A stretch of DNA of 44,053 bases from Roseiflexus sp. (lineage in GTDB: Bacteria > Chloroflexota > Chloroflexia > Chloroflexales > Roseiflexaceae): the NCBI GenBank assembly GCA_017743475.1, contig JAGHYV010000038.1, positions 1-44,053 of the forward strand, in the 5' to 3' direction. The position numbers and the translations under genes were made by a program. Every line of letters begins with the position of its first letter. Position 1 is the stretch's first letter. The notes beneath the pieces were generated by a model. That model had not been told where the DNA came from, ran no database searches, and saw only the letters and a list, made by a program, of their open reading frames with translations. Shown in pieces: positions 29,238-37,317 of the stretch.

Positions 29238-29412
29238 CCGATGCGCAATACCATCAGTCCAATCGACGAGCTCAATGCAGGCGCCTCGCAGTCGCTTGAC
29301 TCTGCTGGAGCCAGGGCCATGCGCGCCGATAAAACTGGTATGCTCAAAGAAATGCCTGCGCGCTATAATGGCGACTTGAAAGATATGGCATCCACTGACA
29401 AGTGAGGCGGTG

Positions 29413-30954
29413 ATGAGTCAGTCCCTGTCGACGAGTACCGATCCGGTTTCGATCCTGGTCGTTGAAGACGATCCGATGGTCAATAGTTTCTGCGCACGGT
29501 TGTTGCACATGAAAGGGTACAGTGTCAAGACCGTGTTCAATGGGCGAGAAGCGTTGACCATGCTCCAGGCGAACCGCTTCGATCTAGTGTTGACCGATCT
29601 TCAGATGCCTGAGATGGGCGGCATGGAATTGCTGCGGGAGATGCGTGAACGGTATCCTGATATTGATACCATCATGTTTACCGCATATGCAACCGTGGAG
29701 ACGGCACGTGAGGCGCTGAAGCTGGGCGCATTTGATTATCTGACAAAGCCATTCAGCGTCGACGAACTGGAGCAAACAGTGCGGCGCGCCATCGAGTGGC
29801 GGAGGGTGCGCCAGGAACGTCAGCGTCTCTCAGAAGTGGTGGCGCTGTACCAGATCAGCCAGGCGTTCACCAGCACCCTCGATACTGAAACTGCGGTGAA
29901 TGAGATCGTTGGTCTTCTGTGGCGGCGTTTTTCACCGGCAACGCTCTCGCTCTCGCTGGTGCATCCTGAGGATAACGAGCTGGAGCTTCTAGCGCTGCGA
30001 GGAACTGCGTCACGTGTTTCTGTTGGCACACGTATTCCGCTTCAATGCACACTGGGGAAAGAGAGTCTCTGCGAGGATCATATACGTCTTACTGGTGGTG
30101 CAGTATCCGTCCCTTCTTCGCACGCGGCGCGTTTCGTGTTGCGCAGCAACGACCGGATCGTCGGGGTGCTCGATCTAAGCCGGGCGCCTGATCAACCAGG
30201 GTTTGATCAGGATGACCGCACCCTGCTGACAATCTGCGCATCGCAGATTGCCGCATCGCTCGACAACAGCCGTCTCTATCGCCAGTTGAAACAGCAGAAT
30301 ATTGAGATGGTTGCGGCGCTGGCCGCTTCAATCGACGCGCGTGATCCGTACACCGCCGGGCATTCAATGCAGGTAATGCGCTACGCCGTGCGTCTTGGCG
30401 AAGTTATCGGTCTTGATGCTGCACGCATCGAGGCGCTGCGCTACGGCGGGCTGCTGCACGACATTGGCAAAATCGGTGTGCCCGACGCCATCTTGCTAAA
30501 ACCTGCCTCCCTATCACCAGAGGAGATGGAGATTATGCGTGCCCATGCGGTTATTGGCGTCGAGATCGTGCGTGGTGTGAAAGCGTTGCGCCCGGTGCTG
30601 CCGGTTATCCGGCATCATCACGAGCGAATTGATGGTACCGGCTACCCCGATGGACTGTCCGGCGATCAGATCCCACTCGAAGCCCGGATCATGGCGATAG
30701 CCGACGCCTACGATACCATGACCTCGGAGCGCGCCTACCGTCGCGCAATGACGCAGGACGAAGCAATTGCCGAACTGCGACGATGTCGCGGATCGCAATG
30801 GGACGCCGATCTGGTCGACCAATTCGTCAAGTTGCTGAAATCTGAGGCGCAGGCATTACGCCTGCAACCGCGTGTCGCGCAGGTATCGCTTGATCAGAAT
30901 GTGCTCCACGTCCCTCATCAGTTTGTGTCGGTGGGGGATCTGCGCGTTGACTAG
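29413..30954 (+). CDS. Response regulator with GAF and HD-GYP domains
   Basis: The protein is 513 residues from ATG 29413 (a GTG one codon earlier is possible). Residues ~12-130 are a receiver domain (D62 in LVLTDLQMPEMGG, FTAYAT, YLTKPFSVDEL). A coiled linker leads to a GAF domain (~145-295; VALYQISQAFTSTLDTETAV to GVLDLSRAPDQPGFDQDDR). HD-GYP follows (~300-480), with HSMQVMRYAVRLG, LLHDIGKIGVPDAIL, HHERIDGTGYPDGLSG and MAIADAYDTMTSERAYR. All HD-GYP metal ligands are kept, so cyclic-di-GMP hydrolysis under phosphorylation and GAF-ligand control is likely. A short tail of ~30 residues is of unknown use. Confidence 0.92.
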   Translation: MSQSLSTSTDPVSILVVEDDPMVNSFCARLLHMKGYSVKTVFNGREALTMLQANRFDLVLTDLQMPEMGGMELLREMRERYPDIDTIMFTAYATVETAREALKLGAFDYLTKPFSVDELEQTVRRAIEWRRVRQERQRLSEVVALYQISQAFTSTLDTETAVNEIVGLLWRRFSPATLSLSLVHPEDNELELLALRGTASRVSVGTRIPLQCTLGKESLCEDHIRLTGGAVSVPSSHAARFVLRSNDRIVGVLDLSRAPDQPGFDQDDRTLLTICASQIAASLDNSRLYRQLKQQNIEMVAALAASIDARDPYTAGHSMQVMRYAVRLGEVIGLDAARIEALRYGGLLHDIGKIGVPDAILLKPASLSPEEMEIMRAHAVIGVEIVRGVKALRPVLPVIRHHHERIDGTGYPDGLSGDQIPLEARIMAIADAYDTMTSERAYRRAMTQDEAIAELRRCRGSQWDADLVDQFVKLLKSEAQALRLQPRVAQVSLDQNVLHVPHQFVSVGDLRVD

Positions 30955-31335
30955 CGTCACCTGCTACACCCCTTCCACGCTCACAAAAGGTGTGCCAATT
31001 TCCGGAGACGGCGGCATCTCGCCTGCACGTCGCCGTGTTCTGTCAATCAGGCGCTTGTTTCAGCGTTTGCACAAGCCGTTCTGATGCCAATTGTTGATAC
31101 GATTGGGCAGCAATGCCGCCTCGTCGCTCTGGCGGCGGAATGTTGACGGGATGTCTTCCGCTTGACAAAAGCTTCACCTGTCGGTACCATAAAGACGAGC
31201 GCAGAATTTCCCAGAGCAGATTCCATGCGTCCTTCTCCGCAGGCGCTCTACATGTGTGCGTTGCACAACAAACAACGCTGATCCGCCAGATCGCCTAATA
31301 CCGAAGTCTTTAGCTGCAACGAAAGGATCGGTTCG
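30955..31335. other. Intergenic leader of the cox operon
   Basis: This is ~380 bp without a gene. It contains a candidate promoter at 31162-31190, implying a ~140-base untranslated leader before coxG. No riboswitch fold was recognised by eye. Confidence 0.45.
31162..31190 (+). promoter_or_regulatory. Candidate sigma-70 promoter of coxGSLM
   Basis: A perfect -35 (TTGACA, 31162-31167), a 17-base spacer and a partial -10 (TACCAT, 31185-31190) lie ~145 bases upstream of the coxG start. It is the best promoter match seen before this operon. Confidence 0.55.
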
Positions 31336-32052
31336 GTGAAGATCTCCGGTAGCTACACGATTGACGCGCCACGCGAAGTCGTGTGGGAGGCGCTGAACGA
31401 TATCGAGGTGCTGGCGCGGTGTGTTCCAGGTTGCGAGCGTCTGGAACAGGTCGGTGACAACGAGTACGAAGGAACAATTAAGATCGGCATCCAGGCAATC
31501 CGTGGTGTGTACAGTGGTCGCATCCGTATTGAAGACATCGATCCGCCGAACCACTACAAACTGATTGCCAGTGGGAAAAGCGCCAACGGTGTGGTTGATG
31601 GAGTCGGCACGGTCGATCTCGTAGCACAGGATGGGAAGACGTTGCTCATGTATGGCGGCGAGGCGCAGATCGGCGGCACGCTGGCGAGTGTCGGGCAGCG
31701 CCTGATTGAAGGTGCTTCGCGTCAGCTGATCAATCAGTCGCTCAAGGCGCTCGCCGAACAGATTGCTACCCGTGTTGCCACACCGGCGTCAGCGGTTGCG
31801 GAAGCACCCGCTGTTGCAGAAGTCCCTGCTGCGCCGGTGTCAGCAGTTGCGGAAACCGCAGCCACTCCTCCGCCACCAACACCTGAACGTCGCACGGTCG
31901 TGGTACCGCCCGAAGAACAGCTGCGTCCCGAGTCGGTCGTTTTCGGCATCATCAACGATTTCATCTCTGAGCGCCCGTGGGTGCCCTGGATTGTCGTCGC
32001 TTTCTTGCTTGGCTACATTCTCGGACGGTCGCGCAGCCGCCGGGAACGCTAG
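31336..32052 (+). CDS. coxG: CoxG-like protein (CO dehydrogenase subunit G family)
   Basis: The protein is 238 residues from GTG 31336 (AAAGGA upstream). Residues 1-~145 form the SRPBCC fold of CoxG ([60 protein letters not shown]). A ~50-residue Ala/Pro/Val linker leads to one C-terminal helix ([20 protein letters not shown]) that anchors the protein at the membrane. In carboxydotrophs CoxG recruits CO dehydrogenase to the membrane so that electrons reach quinones. It is the first gene of the coxG-S-L-M set, consistent with a membrane-linked hydroxylase. Confidence 0.88.
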   Translation: MKISGSYTIDAPREVVWEALNDIEVLARCVPGCERLEQVGDNEYEGTIKIGIQAIRGVYSGRIRIEDIDPPNHYKLIASGKSANGVVDGVGTVDLVAQDGKTLLMYGGEAQIGGTLASVGQRLIEGASRQLINQSLKALAEQIATRVATPASAVAEAPAVAEVPAAPVSAVAETAATPPPPTPERRTVVVPPEEQLRPESVVFGIINDFISERPWVPWIVVAFLLGYILGRSRSRRER

Positions 32053-32102
32053 CATATCCCCCCTGTTCCGTCTATTCGCTACTCAATGAGGAGGTGTCTA
32101 CA

Positions 32103-32585
32103 GTGGCAACAATTACGGTTACGGTCAATGGAAAATCGTACACCAGTGAGGTTGAGCCACGCACGTTGCTCGTTCATTACCTGCGTGAGCACCTGAACCT
32201 GACTGGTACGCATATTGGGTGCGATACCAGTCAGTGTGGCGCATGCGTGGTGCTGGTCGATGGCGTCAGTGTCAAGTCATGTACGATGCTGGCAGTCCAG
32301 GCGGATGGCGCTAATGTGCTGACCATCGAAGGTCTGGCGCAGAACGGTCAACTGCATCCGCTCCAGGAAGGGTTCTGGGAGTGTCACGGTTTGCAGTGTG
32401 GCTACTGCACGCCGGGCATGATCATGGCAGCATACGATCTGTTGCAGCAGAATCCCGAACCAACTGACGAGGAAGTGCGTCACGGATTGGAAGGGAACCT
32501 CTGCCGGTGCACTGGTTATCACAACATTGTGCGTGCCGTACAGTACGCTGCCGCGAAGATGCGCAGCGAAGAAGTTCCTGCGTAA
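32103..32585 (+). CDS. coxS: CO dehydrogenase-like small subunit, 2Fe-2S
   Basis: The protein is 160 residues from GTG 32103 (GAGGTG upstream). The N-terminal plant-type 2Fe-2S cluster is [16 protein letters not shown] with a further cysteine in VKSC. The second cluster is CGYCTPGMI and [12 protein letters not shown]. It passes electrons from the molybdenum centre to the FAD subunit of xanthine-oxidase family enzymes. The length and motifs are normal. Gene order S-L-M is that of form II (putative) CO dehydrogenases. Confidence 0.93.
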   Translation: MATITVTVNGKSYTSEVEPRTLLVHYLREHLNLTGTHIGCDTSQCGACVVLVDGVSVKSCTMLAVQADGANVLTIEGLAQNGQLHPLQEGFWECHGLQCGYCTPGMIMAAYDLLQQNPEPTDEEVRHGLEGNLCRCTGYHNIVRAVQYAAAKMRSEEVPA

Positions 32586-32661
32586 GTCGCTCCGGTTGAA
32601 GTGGATAATAACACCTGTCGTTTGACTTCTGGTTTCTCCGCACTAGAAGGGAAAAACAGCA

Positions 32662-35043
32662 ATGACGGCTGAAGCGATGTCGACGAAACTGGTGGGTCAG
32701 GCTATCAAGCGCCGTGAAGATCCGCGGTTGATTACGGGACAGGGTACATTCCTCGATGACATCAAACTCCCCGGTATGACGCATGCGTGCGTGCTGCGTA
32801 GCCCTTACGCTCACGCAAAGATCAAGTCGATTGATACAAGCAAAGCGAAAGCTCATCCGGGCGTCGTTGCCGTGTTTACCGGCGAAGACATGCTCGATCT
32901 GAATCCACTGCCGTGCGCTTGGCAGGCGGGGCGAGTGAAGAATAATGTCAATACTCCCCGCGTGCTGGCAGTCGGCGAGGTGCATTTCGCAGGCGATCCG
33001 GTGGCGCTGGTGATTGCCGAAGATCGCTACATTGCACGCGACGCTTGTGACCTGATCGAGGTGGAGTACGAACCGTTGCCAGTCGTGGTCGATGCAAAGA
33101 AAGCCACTGAGCCGGGTGCACCGCAACTCCATGAAAATGCGCCGAACAATATCGTGATGGAGTGGGAAGCAGGCGATAAGGCGAAAGCTGATGCCGCTAT
33201 TGCCGCTGCCGAAGTGGTGGTGCGCGAGCAGATCATTAACCAGCGCCTCCTTCCTACCCCGATGGAAACACGCGGTGCTATCGCGCGCTACGAGCCAGCG
33301 ACCGATGAGTTCACCCTCTGGACAACTTCTCAGGCGCCGCACGTCTTGCGCCTGCTGTTGACTGCCTTCGTGTTTGGGATACCAGAGACGAAACTGCGGG
33401 TTATCTCGCCAGACATTGGTGGTGGCTTCGGGCAGAAGATCTTTTGCTACAATGATGCTGCCTTCACAATGTGGGCAGCACGCAAGATCGGTCGCCCAGT
33501 GAAGTTCGTCGAGGATCGCAGCGAGAATTACAAGTATTCGACCCACGGGCGCGACCATATTACCGATGTTGAACTCGCTGGCAATCGCGATGGCACGATC
33601 ACCGGTCTGCGTGTCACAACTTACGCCAACCTGGGTGCGTATCTTAGTACAATTGCGCCTGGCATTCCGACGACACTCTACGGGCGGATCATTACCGGTG
33701 CCTACCGCATCCCGGCAGCGTATGTCAAAGTGTACGGCGTCTATACCAATACGGCGATGGTTGATGCCTATCGGGGCGCTGGTCGCCCGGAGGCGTCGTA
33801 TCTGATCGAGCGCATGGTTGATCGCTTCGCTGCCGAGATTGGGATGGACCCGGCGGAAGTGCGACGTAAGAACTTCATTCCTCCAGATGCCTTCCCCTAC
33901 GACAACGGTCTCGGTCTGCTGCCATACGACAGCGGTAACTATGAGGCGGCACTTAACAAGGCGCTTGAAATTGTCGGGTACGCCGATTTCCGCAAAGAGC
34001 AGGCGGAAGCACGTAAGCAGGGTCGCTACCTCGGCCTGGGTATTAGTTCGTATGTCGAAATCTGCGGGGTCGCGCCAAGTAAGTGGATCGGTCTGCCAGG
34101 TGAAGGATGGGGCGCCGGGTTGTGGGAAAGCGCCAACGTGCGCGTTCATCTGACCGGTAAGGTGGTTGTCACGACCGGGTCGCTGCCGCACGGTCAAGGC
34201 GTTGAAACCACATTCGCGCAAATCGTTGCTGACGAACTGGGCGTACCGTATGATGACGTCGTGATCGAGCACTCCGATACGCTGGGCACGCCGTTTGGCT
34301 ACGGTACCTACGGCTCGCGCTCGCTGGCAGTTGGCGGCACAGCAGTCTACCGCAGCGTGGCGAAGATTAAGGAAAAGGCAAAGAAGATCGCCGCGCACAT
34401 GCTCGAAGCCAACCCAGACGATATGGTCTACGAGAATGGTCGCGTCTACGTCAAAGGGTCGCCTGACCGCGCAAAGACGCTAGGTGAGATTGCGCTTCAG
34501 GCGTCGGTGGCGTATGACCTGCCAGAGGGCATGGAGCCATTCCTTGATGAAACGAGCTACTACGATCCGCCGAACTGCACCTTCCCCTTCGGCACGCACA
34601 TCGCAATTGTCGAGGTCGATCCGGACACCGGCATCGTCGATCTGAAACGTTATGTGGCTGTCGATGACTGTGGCAATGTCATTAACCCAATGATCGTCGA
34701 TGGTCAGATCCATGGCGGCATTGCACAGGGCATTGCTCAGGCGCTCTACGAGCGGGCAGTGTATGACGAGAACGGGCAACTGGTTACCGGTACCTTGATG
34801 GACTATGCTGTTCCTGCGGCACATATGCTACCGCCCTACGAGACGGCGCGCACTGTTACGCCCAGTCCAGTCAACCCGATGGGGGTGAAAGGTGCAGGTG
34901 AAGCTGGTACAATTGCCAGCGCCCAGGCGGTGATGAATGCAGTTATCGATGCGCTTGCACCGTTTGGCGTGAAGCATATGCAGATGCCAGCAACGCCTGA
35001 AAATGTGTGGAAAGCGATCCGCGCGGCTCAGTCGGCTTCCTGA
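32662..35043 (+). CDS. coxL: CO dehydrogenase-like large subunit, form II, molybdopterin-binding
   Basis: The 793-residue protein belongs to the xanthine oxidase/CO dehydrogenase large-subunit family. It contains IGGGFGQKI, GSLPHGQGVETTFAQIVADE, EHSDTLGTPFGYGTYGSRS and, near the C-terminus, GVKGAGEAGTIASAQAVMNA with the usual active-site glutamate. The diagnostic loop reads DAYRGAGRPEASYLIER. This AYRGAGR signature marks form II (BMS-type) CoxL; the true CO-oxidising form I has AYxCSFR. Slow CO oxidation has been reported for some form II enzymes, but another carbon or aldehyde substrate is as likely. The start is an ATG, and a second ATG six codons later may also serve. Confidence 0.92.
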   Translation: MTAEAMSTKLVGQAIKRREDPRLITGQGTFLDDIKLPGMTHACVLRSPYAHAKIKSIDTSKAKAHPGVVAVFTGEDMLDLNPLPCAWQAGRVKNNVNTPRVLAVGEVHFAGDPVALVIAEDRYIARDACDLIEVEYEPLPVVVDAKKATEPGAPQLHENAPNNIVMEWEAGDKAKADAAIAAAEVVVREQIINQRLLPTPMETRGAIARYEPATDEFTLWTTSQAPHVLRLLLTAFVFGIPETKLRVISPDIGGGFGQKIFCYNDAAFTMWAARKIGRPVKFVEDRSENYKYSTHGRDHITDVELAGNRDGTITGLRVTTYANLGAYLSTIAPGIPTTLYGRIITGAYRIPAAYVKVYGVYTNTAMVDAYRGAGRPEASYLIERMVDRFAAEIGMDPAEVRRKNFIPPDAFPYDNGLGLLPYDSGNYEAALNKALEIVGYADFRKEQAEARKQGRYLGLGISSYVEICGVAPSKWIGLPGEGWGAGLWESANVRVHLTGKVVVTTGSLPHGQGVETTFAQIVADELGVPYDDVVIEHSDTLGTPFGYGTYGSRSLAVGGTAVYRSVAKIKEKAKKIAAHMLEANPDDMVYENGRVYVKGSPDRAKTLGEIALQASVAYDLPEGMEPFLDETSYYDPPNCTFPFGTHIAIVEVDPDTGIVDLKRYVAVDDCGNVINPMIVDGQIHGGIAQGIAQALYERAVYDENGQLVTGTLMDYAVPAAHMLPPYETARTVTPSPVNPMGVKGAGEAGTIASAQAVMNAVIDALAPFGVKHMQMPATPENVWKAIRAAQSAS

Positions 35044-35056
35044 GAAGATTAGTAGT

Positions 35057-35090
35057 ATTGCGCGACCGGCAGCGATGTCGGTCGCGCAAT
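35057..35090 (+). other. Intra-operon 12-bp stem-loop between coxL and coxM
   Basis: ATTGCGCGACCG and CGGTCGCGCAAT pair perfectly around a 10-base loop in the 68-bp coxL-coxM gap. No T-run follows, so it is unlikely to end transcription. It may protect the upstream message or set the ratio of CoxM to CoxL. Confidence 0.55.
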
Positions 35091-35111
35091 CAGGCATAGA
35101 GGAGTGTCTCG

Positions 35112-35978
35112 ATGATACCGGCACCCTTTCAGTATTTCGCACCCAAGACGGTCAACGAAGCAATCGGGTTGCTCCAGCAGCACGGTGATGATGCCAAGTT
35201 GCTGGCAGGCGGTCACTCGCTACTTCCTGCACTGAAACTGCGTCTCGCACAACCCGCAGTCTTAATCGATATCAGTCGTGTGGCAGAGTTGAAGAGTATC
35301 ACCTCCGAGGGGGATCGTCTGGTAATCGGCGCTGGCGCAACCTACCGCGAGATTGCGACGAATGAGGCAGTACGTTCTGGTTGCCTGGTGCTTGCTGAGT
35401 GCGTCGGACAGATTGGTGATATTCAGGTGCGCAATCGTGGGACTATTGGTGGGTCGCTGGCGCATGCCGATCCAGCAGCTGATCTCCCGGCAGTCGTGCT
35501 GGCACTTGGTGCAACGATTAACGTGATGGGACCAAACGGCGCACGCAGCATCGCTGCCGATGATATGTTCGTGGCGATGATGACCACGGCAATCTCGCCG
35601 GGCGAAGTGATGACGTCGGTGACATTCCCTATTCTAGGCAAGGGCGAAGGTGCAGCATACGCCAAACTGCGCCAGCCAGCGTCGCGCTACGCTATTGTCG
35701 GTGTGGCGGCGTATGTCAAACTGGACGGCGGAACCGTTGCGGCGTGCCGCATTGGTGTCACTGGCGCTGGTGCTGTTGCAGTACGTCAGCCAGCTGCTGA
35801 GGCGGCACTGGTTGGCACTTCTGGAGATGACGCAGCAGTGGCGGCAGCAGCGAATGCCGCTGGCGACGGGATTGATTACCTAGGCGACATCCATGCGTCG
35901 GCGGAGTACCGCCAGGCGATGGTGAAGGTTTACACTCGGCGCGCGCTGACCGAAGCGCTCCGCCGCGCACGCGCGTGA
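35112..35978 (+). CDS. coxM: CO dehydrogenase-like medium subunit, FAD-binding
   Basis: The protein is 288 residues from ATG 35112 (GAGGAG upstream). FAD motifs are LLAGGHSLLPALKLR near residue 30 and NRGTIGGSLAHADPAADLPA near 105-125, followed by a CoxM-type C-terminal domain. It takes electrons from the 2Fe-2S clusters and hands them to the respiratory chain. It is the last gene of the operon, and a strong terminator lies ~30 bases downstream. Accessory genes such as coxD, coxE and coxF are not in the window. Confidence 0.93.
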   Translation: MIPAPFQYFAPKTVNEAIGLLQQHGDDAKLLAGGHSLLPALKLRLAQPAVLIDISRVAELKSITSEGDRLVIGAGATYREIATNEAVRSGCLVLAECVGQIGDIQVRNRGTIGGSLAHADPAADLPAVVLALGATINVMGPNGARSIAADDMFVAMMTTAISPGEVMTSVTFPILGKGEGAAYAKLRQPASRYAIVGVAAYVKLDGGTVAACRIGVTGAGAVAVRQPAAEAALVGTSGDDAAVAAAANAAGDGIDYLGDIHASAEYRQAMVKVYTRRALTEALRRARA

Positions 35979-36008
35979 ACAGTCGGGCAGAAGCGGCAGT
36001 TCATACGA

Positions 36009-36056
36009 AAACTCGCGCCGTCGGTTTGGCTAAGAACCGACGGCGCGAGTTTTTTG
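36009..36056 (+). terminator. Strong Rho-independent terminator of the cox operon
   Basis: AACTCGCGCCGTCGGTT (36011-36027) and its exact complement form a 17-bp stem with an 8-base loop. T's follow at 36051-36056, and A's precede the stem, so it could also act on the opposite strand. Confidence 0.92.
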
Positions 36057-36167
36057 CCATTCATCGGGTTATCGAGTCTTCACAAAACGTCTGCCGTCAC
36101 GGTACCACCTCTCACGTGCAATGCTCCCTGTTTTCAATACTCAGGCGCGTGTCGTGGAGTACTATAT

Positions 36168-36254
36168 GTGATCCGAATGCGCGCGGAAAAGAGCTGACAG
36201 CAACGGAATGGCATGTCTCAGCAATCCCGTGATCCGAATGCACGCGGAAAAGAG
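36168..36254 (+). repeat. Two 26-bp direct repeats before the TPR-like gene
   Basis: GTGATCCGAATGC, one variable base, CGCGGAAAAGAG occurs at 36168-36193 and again at 36229-36254, 61 bases apart, differing at one position. The second copy ends just before the start codon at 36262. They may mark a tandem duplication or a regulator-binding pair. Confidence 0.65.
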
Positions 36255-36261
36255 GATTCGT

Positions 36262-37317
36262 ATGACACATTGCCGCTGTCATGCGCGGATGCGGAACCGG
36301 ATCGATGACCTGATCAACACGCTTGCGGCAGAAGATCGCATGACCGATCTCAAACACAAACTCGACCAGGTGACGTTCTGGAAGTTACGCAGCAGCGAAC
36401 GTGAAACCTGGCACTACGCGCGAGGCATCGCTGCTTTTCGCCGCGGCGACTACGCCCAGGCAACGCAACGCTTCGAGAAGGGACGCGCCGCTGCGCCGCG
36501 ATCTGCACGGATCGCTTTTGCGCTGAGTCAGAGTACGAGCAGGTCGGGCGGGTCGCAGATATGCTGGCGGCATTCGACGCCTGTCCATTCCCGCGTGTGC
36601 TGTCCGCTTACGCGCTGATGCGGGCGCGTTTCGCCTACCTGCGAGACCACACGCAGAGAGCGCTCCAGTATGTGTTGCCAATTCTTGACACCTACGAAGC
36701 GCTCCAGATCGCCGACGATCATTTCCTGTTCATACGGGGGTTGCCCTTCTTTGGCGAAACGTGGTCGTATCTGGGAGCATTCCTGGAGTTGACCGGCGAT
36801 CTTACGACGTTGCGCGCGCTTACCGAACGCGCCCGCCAGCATCTCAAGGAGTACGCCTTTGATGGACAGGTATTGTGGCTCGAATGTCTGGAGCACGACG
36901 ATGTTACGCTGCTCATCGAAGCGCTCGAGCAAACCGTGCAGGAAGGCATAGCGCTTGGATGGCCCGTCGGGTACACGGCAATCTGCCTGGCAGTGCTGCA
37001 ATCGCAGCGCACCGATGATCTGCAGGAAGCCGAACACATCCTCGATGCTGTAACCCTGAGCGATGAAGACCCGCCGTTGCTGGACGATATCCGGCTTCTG
37101 GCGCAGTGTGCCATTTGCTCACCGGGCAGGCGACAACGAACGTGAATCTGTTTTGGTGCGACAGTTTCTGGAGCGTCAGCCGATGCTCCTCGAACCGTCA
37201 CGCGCGTTCGATGTGCGCCTGCTTCGGTATCAGGAGCGGTTGAAGCCGCTCTATTGGGAGGGAAAACGGCACACTGGCGTTTCTGGATGGCCCGACAGAG
37301 TACGGATTATGGTCTGA
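36262..37317 (+). pseudogene. TPR-like helical protein, two frameshifts and probable C-terminal loss
   Basis: The start ATG 36262 follows AAGAGGAT. The first frame (to ~36530) has KLRSSERETWHYARGIAAFR and YAQATQRFEKGRAAAPRSAR, a TPR pair. The second (36531-~37110) continues with EYEQVGRVADMLAAFDACPF, RARFAYLRDHTQRALQYVLP and LECLEHDDVTLLIEALEQTV. The third (37110-37317) reads AGDNERESVLVRQFLERQPM and YQERLKPLYW. Together they give one ~350-residue helical repeat protein. The end runs straight into the 3' end of the FtsK-like gene on the other strand (11-bp overlap), so the tail may have been lost when that module arrived. Confidence 0.7.

Noticed and set aside
32422-34398. 658-codon minus-strand open frame across coxL
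   Set aside because: It lies opposite a full-length CoxL with all family motifs. The His/Arg/Cys-rich product has no domain, and the frame is a mirror of codon bias.
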